Source: a virus
Length of the DNA: 62,424 nt
Strand: one strand, 5' to 3'
IMG/VR virus record: IMGVR_UViG_3300030104_000782
Span: 1-62,424 of that record
The first letter of the stretch is position 1. Each line of letters starts with the position of its first letter. A model generated the notes under the pieces. It made no database searches. It saw only the letters and a list, made by a program, of their open reading frames with translations, and had not been told where the DNA came from. The position numbers and the translations under genes were made by a program. This document shows positions 15,451 through 23,375 of the stretch, piece after piece.

Positions 15451-15849
15451 TCATGATATATCATTTAACAACAGAGTAAAGGACTTTTTTAATAAATCCC
15501 AGTCATAAGGTTTTTTAAGTGCTAGTGCTGGTCCGAGTCGTAACCCTTTATCGGCAACCTCACGAGCATTAGCACCATAGTACAAGTATATTTGTGCGTC
15601 AGGAGTTCTAACTAATATAAAACAACGACCACCATGTAAAGAGCGTTTTATCAACCACCCTACTTGCTCTGGTCGCAGTCCTATCTTTTTTCCTGCGTTT
15701 ACAACCTTTAATTCTACCCAATACTCAACACCATCGTCGCATGCGTTAAAATCTGGGATCCCACGCCCAGTACTTCCCGTCTCGATTCGCTGTACGTGCA
15801 CGTTATTGAGGTTTTTATTGACTAAACCCCAAAAAGCATTCTCTTTCAC
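15451..15849 (-). CDS. VRR-NUC/Holliday-junction-resolvase-like endonuclease
   Basis: A 132-residue PD-(D/E)XK nuclease: GIPDFNACDDGVEYWVELKVV gives the catalytic Asp, the E-x-K pair and a core strand (about 31-49), followed by LRPEQVGWLIKR, the Q-x-x-W helix typical of VRR-NUC and phage resolvase-like enzymes. Likely acts on branched DNA in replication or recombination. ATG overlaps the upstream stop by 4 nt. Its last codons double as an early promoter. Confidence 0.8.
   Translation of the reverse strand: MKENAFWGLVNKNLNNVHVQRIETGSTGRGIPDFNACDDGVEYWVELKVVNAGKKIGLRPEQVGWLIKRSLHGGRCFILVRTPDAQIYLYYGANAREVADKGLRLGPALALKKPYDWDLLKKSFTLLLNDIS
15453..15480 (-). promoter_or_regulatory. Early promoter inside the 3' end of 15451-15849
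   Basis: TTTACT (15475-15480), 16-nt spacer, TATCAT (15453-15458), minus strand. It overlaps the last codons of the VRR-type nuclease gene and has no protein gene within 190 nt downstream. Confidence 0.6.
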
Positions 15850-16133
15850 AATGTCTCAAGAACTTTTTTGTTTATACTTTTTACACCTTTATCCTTTAGC
15901 CAGTTATCAAAATTAGCTGGGTCTTGCTCTTTCTTATCAGCTTCTAGTTTATGTGCTTTATAGTAATCACCCTCACCTATCTTACATCTACGAACTATTT
16001 GGTGTATGCGTTGTTTTGACACACCAAACTGTTCACCGATACTCTCTAGTGTTTCACCTTTTTTGTACAGATTGTATATATGTTGATATTTATCTAAGTA
16101 ATCTTGTGCAGATTTCTCATCTATTCCTTGCAT
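15846..16133 (-). CDS. Helix-turn-helix protein, sigma region 4-like
   Basis: A 95-residue protein; IYNLYKKGETLESIGEQFG followed by VSKQRIHQIVRRC (about 17-48) is a sigma-70 region-4-type HTH that usually contacts a -35 element. There is no region 2, so it is not a full sigma factor; it could modulate host RNA polymerase at the early or late promoters seen in this genome. Confidence 0.7.
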   Translation of the reverse strand: MQGIDEKSAQDYLDKYQHIYNLYKKGETLESIGEQFGVSKQRIHQIVRRCKIGEGDYYKAHKLEADKKEQDPANFDNWLKDKGVKSINKKVLETL

Positions 16134-18014
16134 TTATTTGCTCCAGTATTTATTGTGGTCGACCACAGCAGTACCCCAAGTTTCCCCTATCTCAGCATCT
16201 ACTTTTGATGGCACTACTAGATCAACACAGTTTTCCATGATTTCTACAATCTTTCTACTTTCTTGTTTATTTAAAACTGATACGTCAAGTTCATCATGTA
16301 CCTGTATGTGAGGAACTATACCCTCTTCCCACATATCCAACATAGCTTGTTTTGTCATATCAGCAGCACTTCCCTGTATCAAGCGATTAAATGCACGATA
16401 AGTAAATGCCCGACGTAAGTTAGCACCATACTCTTCGTACGCTTGTTCAAAAGGGAGGGGTGTATTTTTCTCGTTTCTTGGTTCATACATGTCGAAACGA
16501 CATTTTCTACCCAAAAGTGTTTTTATGTAACCCACGTTTTCTGCCTTACGAGAGCAGGATAACGTAAGTTCTTTAATAAATGGTACTTTTGAATGATAGT
16601 TATTGAACAATGCATCAGCTTCAAGATCATTTATGCCGAGTGCTTGTATTAATTTAGTTTTACCCATGCCATAACTTAATGACAGGTTAATTACTTTTGC
16701 ATCTTTTCTTGCTATGCCTGCCATATCAGCCACTATCTGATGAAAGTCAGCATCGTCTTCTTTATAAGCAGACACTGCTTCTTCTGATCCAGGAAGATTC
16801 ATCCTAGATGCATAATGCACAGTTAATCTTGGTTCTTGTTGCGAATAATCAAAGGCACCCCAACTATGTCCTTCTTCTGGTAAAAACAAACCACGAACTA
16901 ATGGACCAAGAACAGGATCTCTAGCTGGTACTTGTTGCAAGTTTGGTGTGCTATAACTAAACCTGCCACTAACAGTGCCCCCAGAGTCACCACGCAGAGG
17001 ATGCATTTGCCCATGTATTCTACCTTTATGAGCATGTTCTAATACCATGTTTTCTATAAACGCACTGCGTATCTTTTGATATTTTCTAGCTTCAACAATC
17101 AATTTAGGTAGTCCGTGGTTAAGACTTTCTAGCCACTTACCAGTAAAACTAGGTGCATTAGTTTTTTGTGTTCTAGGATATGTTAACCCAGCTTTATCAA
17201 ACGCTCTAGCCACACTCGCTGATGCCCAAACGTCTACATCAACACCATACTTATACTTTATTTGTTTGATACATTCTCGCTCTTGTTTTCTTAATGTTTG
17301 TACACTCTCTTCTGCTTTACTTATGTCAACACGTACACCTTTCCATCTCATTTCTACAAGCAGAGGTATTAAGCTAGACTCTAGTTCATAAATAGATTGC
17401 AAGTTTTCATCTATAAGTTTTTTCTGTAATACATCCCACAACTTTAACGTAAGCACTGCGTCCTGTTCAGCGTACTCACCCACATATTTTGCAGGTAAGG
17501 CATACATCTCGGACTTTGGGTCTATACCCCATGCACTAGCAGCATCTTTTAGTAATGTTTCGTCTTTAGTTTCATCACAATAATCTGCACCTAAAGAGTC
17601 TAATGAGTATCTTCTGCGATGCTCATCTACCAGTGGAGCAGCAATCACAGTATCATGTATTTTACCCTGTATTCTAACACCCTCTCGTTTTAACCAACCA
17701 ACATCATACAATGCATTGTGAAATATTTTATCAGCACCACCACTTAGTGTTTTATTTAGCCAGCGTAACACAAGACCTACGTCTAGATTGCCACCACCTT
17801 CATGCCTTATGGGTAAATAACCACTCCAGTTATCTGTAGCTATGGCTATGCCAGTTACATGCCCATTACCAGTCGCCCATCCTGGACCAGATAACTTTAA
17901 ATCTGGGTCTTTAGTTTCTAAGTCAACAGCTATACGTTCGGCTGAAGATAGATCAGGCAGTGTCTCAGGAGGAGTCCAGTCAGATCTAGGTGTAAATATA
18001 GGTTGTTGTATCAT
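16134..18014 (-). CDS. polA: Family A DNA polymerase with 3'-5' exonuclease
   Basis: A 626-residue replicative polymerase. Exonuclease: VDLETKDPD (D31, E33), HNALYDVGW (D104), YAEQDAVLTL (Y181, D185). Polymerase: motif A AFDYSQQEPR (D389), O helix RKDAKVINLSLSYG with R436, K440 and Y448, motif C VHDEL (D574, E575). No 5'-3' nuclease domain. The residue equivalent to E. coli Phe762 is Leu (L444, codon CTG at 16683-16685), a variant reported to be widespread in marine virioplankton. It sits within the operon beside nucleases and nucleotide enzymes. Confidence 0.96.
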   Translation of the reverse strand: MIQQPIFTPRSDWTPPETLPDLSSAERIAVDLETKDPDLKLSGPGWATGNGHVTGIAIATDNWSGYLPIRHEGGGNLDVGLVLRWLNKTLSGGADKIFHNALYDVGWLKREGVRIQGKIHDTVIAAPLVDEHRRRYSLDSLGADYCDETKDETLLKDAASAWGIDPKSEMYALPAKYVGEYAEQDAVLTLKLWDVLQKKLIDENLQSIYELESSLIPLLVEMRWKGVRVDISKAEESVQTLRKQERECIKQIKYKYGVDVDVWASASVARAFDKAGLTYPRTQKTNAPSFTGKWLESLNHGLPKLIVEARKYQKIRSAFIENMVLEHAHKGRIHGQMHPLRGDSGGTVSGRFSYSTPNLQQVPARDPVLGPLVRGLFLPEEGHSWGAFDYSQQEPRLTVHYASRMNLPGSEEAVSAYKEDDADFHQIVADMAGIARKDAKVINLSLSYGMGKTKLIQALGINDLEADALFNNYHSKVPFIKELTLSCSRKAENVGYIKTLLGRKCRFDMYEPRNEKNTPLPFEQAYEEYGANLRRAFTYRAFNRLIQGSAADMTKQAMLDMWEEGIVPHIQVHDELDVSVLNKQESRKIVEIMENCVDLVVPSKVDAEIGETWGTAVVDHNKYWSK

Positions 18015-18526
18015 TCCGTTGCTCCGTAAGACTGCACTAAATGTGCAAGCAATGCTTTTCCTTTTGCGTTAAGTTTCATATCGACTAATTTTTCAACACC
18101 ATTACTAAAAACTACGTTCACGTTTGTGTTGCCTAAACTACGCTGATTAACACAGTACCAAAGTAACTCAAATAAATCAGATTGTTTAAAAAGTTCTTGT
18201 TCTTGTGGTGTTAAATCATAGTCAACACCTAAATCTTTCTCTATTTTCTTTTCTACTAACGCTAACTCTAACGCTAAGTCTTTGTTGTTCCACTTCGTGG
18301 GTGCAGGCATATCACCAGTTTGCTTCTCAGCTACATCGTGTGTAAGTGCCTTTAGTATTGCATGTTTGCTTATGTGTGGGTCTAGCCAATTTAGTATAAC
18401 AGCAACACCCCATGAGTGACTGCCTACAGTTTGTTCCCCTATGGTAGCCAGAGTGTGGTAACGCTTAACTTCCCCTCCGTCTAAGACGTTTAGTAGCTCA
18501 TCTACATTAGTACGTGCGATAGTCAT
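18011..18526 (-). CDS. HD-domain phosphohydrolase (5'-nucleotidase-like)
   Basis: A ~171-residue protein with TVGSHSWGVAVILNWL, LTHDVAE (the HD pair) and a late SDLFELLWY Asp, the arrangement of YfbR-like HD nucleotidases that dephosphorylate deoxynucleoside monophosphates. It could shape precursor pools for the modified-base pathway. Start at 18526 (MTIARTNVDELLNVL) fits a 20-nt overlap with the upstream gene; a Met seven codons upstream is possible. Overlaps polA by ATGA. Confidence 0.8.
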   Translation of the reverse strand: MTIARTNVDELLNVLDGGEVKRYHTLATIGEQTVGSHSWGVAVILNWLDPHISKHAILKALTHDVAEKQTGDMPAPTKWNNKDLALELALVEKKIEKDLGVDYDLTPQEQELFKQSDLFELLWYCVNQRSLGNTNVNVVFSNGVEKLVDMKLNAKGKALLAHLVQSYGATE

Positions 18527-19193
18527 TGCATACTCCTGATTTACCATAGTGGCACCACCTACAATTATCTACACTAGCTTTAGCAGGATATTCTGTTGCC
18601 TCAGTCAGTTTTAGTGCTCGATTATGGAATAGTTCTTGTCTCTCTTTTATGTCGTCAACAGTGTAGGAGTGTCGAGATATTTTACCATGGTCTAAATACC
18701 ATAACTCTGCCTGTATGTTTTCTACACTAGGGTCACGATTATACGTTGCAGCTGCATATAGAGCACACTGTTGTTCGTGAGAAGATTCGTTACCCATGTA
18801 TCTGCCTGTCTTAAAATCTATAACTACAGTGCGATCTGGTCTTTTTACATAAGCATCAATCTTATATCTGCACCAAGTTTTATCTTCGTTCCATGCTGCA
18901 GGTTGCCATTCTAAATCGAATGCCCAATCTTCTTCTACGAAAACAGTTCCTGCATCGTAACCTTCTCTAAGTTGTTCAAAACCTTCCTCAAACATATGCA
19001 AACCACGCGTCATGGGACCTTCACCCTTTATATACAGTTCGGCTTCATTATGTATGTTTGTTCCTCTGGTTGCAGCAGGATGCTGTGGTGTAGGGATCTT
19101 TTCTATATTAGCATAATAGTATCGTTTAGGGCATTGCTCAAAAACAGATAATCTACTGTATGACCAACGATTAACTATGGCATGGTCCGACAT
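18507..19193 (-). CDS. Cas4/RecB-like PD-(D/E)XK nuclease with Fe-S type cysteines
   Basis: A 228-residue nuclease: WSYSRLSVFEQCPKRYYY (N-terminal Cys), RGTNIHNEAE (motif I His), RYKIDAYVKR (Asp), VVIDFKTGR (D-x-K), EQQCALYAAATY (Q-x-x-x-Y), and a C-terminal CRWCHYGKSGVC cluster. One N-terminal plus three C-terminal Cys is the iron-sulfur staple of Cas4/AddB. No CRISPR array or Cas1 is present, so a recombination or DNA-end processing role is likely. Confidence 0.88.
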   Translation of the reverse strand: MSDHAIVNRWSYSRLSVFEQCPKRYYYANIEKIPTPQHPAATRGTNIHNEAELYIKGEGPMTRGLHMFEEGFEQLREGYDAGTVFVEEDWAFDLEWQPAAWNEDKTWCRYKIDAYVKRPDRTVVIDFKTGRYMGNESSHEQQCALYAAATYNRDPSVENIQAELWYLDHGKISRHSYTVDDIKERQELFHNRALKLTEATEYPAKASVDNCRWCHYGKSGVCNDYRTY

Positions 19194-20238
19194 CTTTCTC
19201 CTCCTGTTTACCTATGACTGCTTCTATGTCCTTAGTTTCTTCTGTACCTTTCAACCTTCTCTGTAACCACTCTACGCATGCTTTTTGCCAATCCTCAGCT
19301 TTGCAATATGTTTTTAAAACACCTATTGCTCCTTGTGTATTTTTATCTTTGTGCATACGCCAAGCAGTTTGCATCGGGATAACAACATCAGAGAAAAAAT
19401 GGTTTGCGAAATCTTGCTCAGCATCAGCAAAAAATGCATCTAAATCATTATCAAACTCTTCAGGGTCGTTAACCATGGGGAACACCGATAGTTCTTTGTA
19501 TGGGTTACCAACTAAAGGGTACTTAAAACTGTAGTAATCAAACTCAGGCAACTTATCTTTCATTTTATTAAACAGTTCCGTATATACATGGAAACTGTCG
19601 CTTACTTGATTATACACACCAACAGTTACACCTATTCTTGCTGCCATATATTCTTGTAACATAGAAAAATGTACAGCGTTTGCACCATACGCTCCCCATA
19701 TCATGTCATTAGACCTGCAACACACAGTCATGTTAAGTTTACCACTGCGCACTTTAAAATATATGTGAGTGTTGCAAGGAGTGTCTAGTGTAGTTCTATC
19801 TAAATCGTTATTACATTCCCACATAGCTACTACGCAACGACGATCGTCAGGATTTTCCTTTAACCTACGAACAACCACATCTAGCTGGTCTTTTTCGTAA
19901 AACTTTCGCCACCTATAGCCATATGCACCATTAAATGTTTCACCATTATCGGTGAACGCTCGCATACCTTTGTTATAATACGCAACAAAGTCTACGTCCT
20001 CTCTACCTTGTAACATCCACAAACCTTCCATAAAATGGAAAAATGGATTAGCATCCCTACCTTCCCAAAAAAGCACACGTTCACATGGGTTTTCGTATGT
20101 TGTTATAACTGGACCTTCAAACTCTAAAGTTTGTCCTGCCCTGCTATCTTGTTCTACAACATCATTATCCCACGTAAATGCGTCCATACCTAATATAAAT
20201 GCTTCATGAACATTTCTACTGTTTATAGTTTTAGCCAT
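19171..20238 (-). CDS. Thymidylate synthase/pyrimidine hydroxymethylase family enzyme
   Basis: A 355-residue ThyA-superfamily protein. Catalytic Cys155 lies in LDTPCNTHIYFKV, the phosphate-binding Arg in CCRSNDMIWG (about 175), Asn187 (GANAVHFSM) matches the Asn that selects uracil over cytosine, and SDSFHVYTE gives His/Tyr for ribose binding. Before NGAYGYRWR the paired Trp of ordinary synthases (E. coli W80/W83) is missing; loss of W80 is a mark of hydroxymethylases, so dUMP hydroxymethylation is plausible. It follows the glycosyltransferase by 16 nt in the putative modification cluster. Ordinary dTMP synthesis is the alternative. Confidence 0.82.
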   Translation of the reverse strand: MAKTINSRNVHEAFILGMDAFTWDNDVVEQDSRAGQTLEFEGPVITTYENPCERVLFWEGRDANPFFHFMEGLWMLQGREDVDFVAYYNKGMRAFTDNGETFNGAYGYRWRKFYEKDQLDVVVRRLKENPDDRRCVVAMWECNNDLDRTTLDTPCNTHIYFKVRSGKLNMTVCCRSNDMIWGAYGANAVHFSMLQEYMAARIGVTVGVYNQVSDSFHVYTELFNKMKDKLPEFDYYSFKYPLVGNPYKELSVFPMVNDPEEFDNDLDAFFADAEQDFANHFFSDVVIPMQTAWRMHKDKNTQGAIGVLKTYCKAEDWQKACVEWLQRRLKGTEETKDIEAVIGKQEEKDVGPCHS

Positions 20239-20254
20239 TTGTTATAATCTCCAG

Positions 20255-21589
20255 TTATACCACAGCAGACAGTTTGAAAAAGTCTGTCATGATTTCGTTA
20301 GTTTTATTCGCTACATTGTCAGAAACAACACCCACTTCTAGTTTACCATAAAAGCCTGTTGGTTCATTGTTAGCCAATGACAGATACTGAAGAGCTACTC
20401 GTTCTCTTTCGAAATGCTGTAAAAGTTTTCTATTGTTTTCTTGTATGTCTTCTGCCCAGTCTTGGTTTAAGTTTACAGTTTCTGTAATAACAGAAGCGAA
20501 CTCCTGAGGAGTAGCATCATGAGGCACCATCATATAGTTTTCTGAAGGTTTGAACACTTCGCCCTCACCTTCGGCATTGGTAGAGATTCCATAGTTCCTC
20601 GCAATAGGTATTGCCCCCTCTATTATCCCATCGACGATCACTCGATTAAAATGGTCACCTATTTTTGCGTATGCAACTGACCAGGATGGGTCAATTACGC
20701 ATTTAACCTGTCTTAAATGTTCCCTAACTTGTGCTTCAGTTAAGTAGCCAAACCATTCCATGCCATACTGTAGTGCTACATCCCATATCTTTTTACCATG
20801 ATGCTCGTAACTTATATCTGGGTCAAGTTCTGGTGAAACAAAATACTTTTCCTTACATTTATCTTTAGAGGTCATGTAGTTGTGCTCAATACCACCACCA
20901 GCCATACGTTTCTCAAAAGTTTCTGGTAAATGTGGGATAGCTCTAACTAAATCGTCAACATGTTTCCAACCTTTGAACGTTTGCATAGAGATAAATCCGT
21001 TCTTACGTTGATTCCAATTAGGTTTGTTTAAGTCGCTTATGTCTTGTGGGTTAAGTATCAACGCTCTAGGTACATTTAGTACAGCAGCACCATGGTAAGC
21101 ACAAGGATGCACACAAGCTAAACCATTTAGATGATGGGATATCTGGCTTATCCAGGGATAACTTTTTTGCATATTACCATCGTGGATAACAGCTACCTGT
21201 TTAATTCTATCAGGTAAATCATACAATGCCAACCAATCCGTATTACCTTCATTGTCTCTTTGCTTTGTAGGAACAGGGATTTGCCACACAATTAAATCGT
21301 ACTCAGCCACATACTCTTTCCAACGTTTAAGATTACTGTTGCCTTTGTAAGCAAACCTACTGCTTTTAGGAAACAACCAACCTTTTCCTTGATGTACAGG
21401 TATGCCAGAACCACGCTGTTCATAGCCAGTTTTATCTTTTGTAGTTTTTTCTTTAATAGATTCTCGCCATACAAGTTCTATAAAGTCAACGTGGTGACCT
21501 TGTAGCTTAAAGCCAGAAATTAAGTTTTCATTGTGGTTTATTATGCCACCAGGACTGTTAATCCCATACATTGTTACCAATATTTTCAT
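20255..21589 (-). CDS. GT-B glycosyltransferase
   Basis: A 444-residue protein. MKILVTMYGINSPGGIINHN is a GT-B first strand with a glycine-rich acceptor loop; GFISMQTFKGWKHVDDLVRA begins the second Rossmann domain, and VIVDGIIEGAIPIARNYG is the E-x(7)-E-like nucleotide-sugar site of GT4-type retaining enzymes. Lying between the Nmad1-like and ThyA-like genes with ATGA overlap upstream, it may glycosylate a hydroxymethylated base in DNA; modification of the host envelope or virion is the alternative. Confidence 0.8.
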   Translation of the reverse strand: MKILVTMYGINSPGGIINHNENLISGFKLQGHHVDFIELVWRESIKEKTTKDKTGYEQRGSGIPVHQGKGWLFPKSSRFAYKGNSNLKRWKEYVAEYDLIVWQIPVPTKQRDNEGNTDWLALYDLPDRIKQVAVIHDGNMQKSYPWISQISHHLNGLACVHPCAYHGAAVLNVPRALILNPQDISDLNKPNWNQRKNGFISMQTFKGWKHVDDLVRAIPHLPETFEKRMAGGGIEHNYMTSKDKCKEKYFVSPELDPDISYEHHGKKIWDVALQYGMEWFGYLTEAQVREHLRQVKCVIDPSWSVAYAKIGDHFNRVIVDGIIEGAIPIARNYGISTNAEGEGEVFKPSENYMMVPHDATPQEFASVITETVNLNQDWAEDIQENNRKLLQHFERERVALQYLSLANNEPTGFYGKLEVGVVSDNVANKTNEIMTDFFKLSAVV

Positions 21590-21894
21590 GTATTTTCCTC
21601 CTTTCTTTTAGTTACATGTTCTTCAACTAAAAGCAGATATCTTCTTAAATCTTGTATGTCATCTAAGATTCCCTCTGCTCGTGTATCGTTTTCGTATGCT
21701 TCAAATATGTCGTAAGCAACTTTCTTAACTTGATTTTCGATGCGATCCCACTTACGAGCCAACATCATAAACGCACCTACACCGCCACGTTGTCGCCATG
21801 ATGTGCCATAAGACTTCTCTGCTGTTTCTAGTTTATCAACATCAGTTTGTGCGATCACTCGCATGTTTTCAAATTTACTAAATTGGTTGTTCAT
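21586..21894 (-). CDS. Nucleotide-modification-associated (Nmad1/DUF1599-like) protein
   Basis: A ~102-residue helical protein. SYGTSWRQRGGVGAFMMLARKWDRIE followed by GILDDIQDLRRYLLLVEEH resembles the helical DUF1599/Nmad1-type and MazG-like proteins that accompany DNA-base modification genes in phages. Start at 21894 is chosen because it overlaps the FkbM stop as ATGA. The family call is by eye and tentative; the genomic neighbourhood supports it. Confidence 0.6.
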   Translation of the reverse strand: MNNQFSKFENMRVIAQTDVDKLETAEKSYGTSWRQRGGVGAFMMLARKWDRIENQVKKVAYDIFEAYENDTRAEGILDDIQDLRRYLLLVEEHVTKRKEENT

Positions 21895-22535
21895 CTTGTA
21901 TATGCTCCTATAGTATGCCAATTATTACCTGTGTCTCTATACTCTCGCATAGGTTTAAATCCTTGATCTAGCATGCTTTGGTTTAGTTCTTTACCTTTAG
22001 CACGCCATGTAGAATCATATTGAAAATGTATTTCCATTACAAGTTTTTCAACATAATCAGGAAACACATAAGGCATGAACCCATACTCTGCTCCCTCTAC
22101 ATCTATTTTTATCTTGTTAGGTTTAGTTTGTTGTATGATATCATCAAACTTTAGTGCTAACACTTTTACTGCATCTCTACCTCTAACCTCACGAGTCATG
22201 TGTAAACCTTTGTTTTTCTTAGAGTTTACATACAGATAAACATAATCACTATCATCACCAACAACAGCACAACGTGTGTTTACAGAGTTAGGACTGTTTA
22301 CATTTAACAGTTCGAAGTTATCCTCATCTGGTTCGTAAGAATACACTTTTTTAGCACCCTCTTGTGTTGCGTATAAACTAAATGCACCAATGTTTGCCCC
22401 TATGTCTAAAACTGTGTCGCTTTCTTGTATGTCTAGCATATTGTACGAAGGACGTATTTCTTTAAACACATACTCGTCTAGTGTGCCAGGACGCACCCAT
22501 CCCCCAAATTTTTCTAAATATTCTATCCCTTCCAT
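21891..22535 (-). CDS. FkbM-family methyltransferase
   Basis: A 214-residue SAM-dependent methyltransferase: VLDIGANIGAFSLYA (motif I, about 43-57), VYSYEPDEDNFELL (acidic ribose-binding strand), and IKIDVEGAEYGF (FkbM motif, about 140-151). FkbM enzymes O-methylate sugars and related acceptors. Between the HMUDK_hel-like gene and the glycosyltransferase it might methylate a sugar attached to DNA. Overlaps both neighbours. Confidence 0.87.
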   Translation of the reverse strand: MEGIEYLEKFGGWVRPGTLDEYVFKEIRPSYNMLDIQESDTVLDIGANIGAFSLYATQEGAKKVYSYEPDEDNFELLNVNSPNSVNTRCAVVGDDSDYVYLYVNSKKNKGLHMTREVRGRDAVKVLALKFDDIIQQTKPNKIKIDVEGAEYGFMPYVFPDYVEKLVMEIHFQYDSTWRAKGKELNQSMLDQGFKPMREYRDTGNNWHTIGAYTR

Positions 22536-23374
22536 TTATATATACTCCTCGGTTTGCCTTCGCCATTTCTTACACGTTCATACTTATCGAACTCGCAAAG
22601 GGTGTGTTCGATATCTCGCATTTCTAAATTAGGTACTTGCCCATGTAACCACTCATGACTTAACTCAAGCAATACTTGCATTTCCCCTATATTTATGTCA
22701 CTTTTTATTTGTTTATTTAATGGTCTATTGTGTATTCTGTTGAGACCACGCTTTGCTCCAGGTCCAGGATTACCCCATGTCATAATATCTGTAGCTTCGT
22801 CCCCTAAAAATGTATGTCGCCAATCGGTAACTACCTCATAAGCCATAAATGGACCCATGTAAGGGTAAGGCATGAGCACATCCCACAATGCTTTCAACGA
22901 ACCTTTAGCTTCGTGTATAGAATCTATAAACTTGTTGTTATCCTTAACTATTTGGTCAATACACCAACATACACCGTTTAGTTTGTCCATACCATTCGGT
23001 GTCTTTATGATGTATGCTCCTGTAACCCATTGTGGCTGTTCTTTCAATACTTCTACACAGTGTTCGCTATCCCAGTTTCTGTATAAATCTTCTTTTAGTA
23101 GTATTTTTCCTGTTTCTATCAAATTAAACCACCTAAATATAATCGTGGCTAATGCGACATCAATGTCATTACGCATACCCTCTCTTACATTCTCTCTGAA
23201 CCAAACAGTTGTTCTATCGTTTTCACGAAACACATTAGTAAACTTATATTTTTGTAGGATAGGGTCAGAAGTCCATGGATATTCCTCACCTCTAGATTTC
23301 CGTAAATGTATTAAATGTCTTTCGTTTAAAAAATTAAAAAACTTATGTAAATTCTCTGCTCTATACCATCCCAT
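22523..23374 (-). CDS. Alpha-glutamyl/putrescinyl-thymine pyrophosphorylase-like (HMUDK_hel) protein
   Basis: A ~283-residue helical protein. ERHLIHLRKSRGEEYPWTSD followed by a KYKFTNVFRENDR-type segment (about 20-60), GAYII (about 135), PFMAYEVVTDWRHT and IMTWGNPGPGAKRGL match the helical family found with 5-hydroxymethyl-dU DNA kinases and the aGPT-PPlase enzymes that finish hypermodified thymines (Iyer/Aravind prediction; later Weigele-type studies). No P-loop kinase domain is fused to it or obvious elsewhere in the genome. ATG at 23374 is chosen over a GTG at 23383 because GGAGGTGA lies 5 nt upstream. Confidence 0.85.
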   Translation of the reverse strand: MGWYRAENLHKFFNFLNERHLIHLRKSRGEEYPWTSDPILQKYKFTNVFRENDRTTVWFRENVREGMRNDIDVALATIIFRWFNLIETGKILLKEDLYRNWDSEHCVEVLKEQPQWVTGAYIIKTPNGMDKLNGVCWCIDQIVKDNNKFIDSIHEAKGSLKALWDVLMPYPYMGPFMAYEVVTDWRHTFLGDEATDIMTWGNPGPGAKRGLNRIHNRPLNKQIKSDINIGEMQVLLELSHEWLHGQVPNLEMRDIEHTLCEFDKYERVRNGEGKPRSIYKWKG

Positions 23375-23375
23375 A

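Noticed and set aside
18507-19193. Cas4-like nuclease as a sign of a CRISPR system
   Set aside because: No repeat-spacer array or Cas1/Cas2 was found on either strand; the nuclease sits among replication genes as in many phages.
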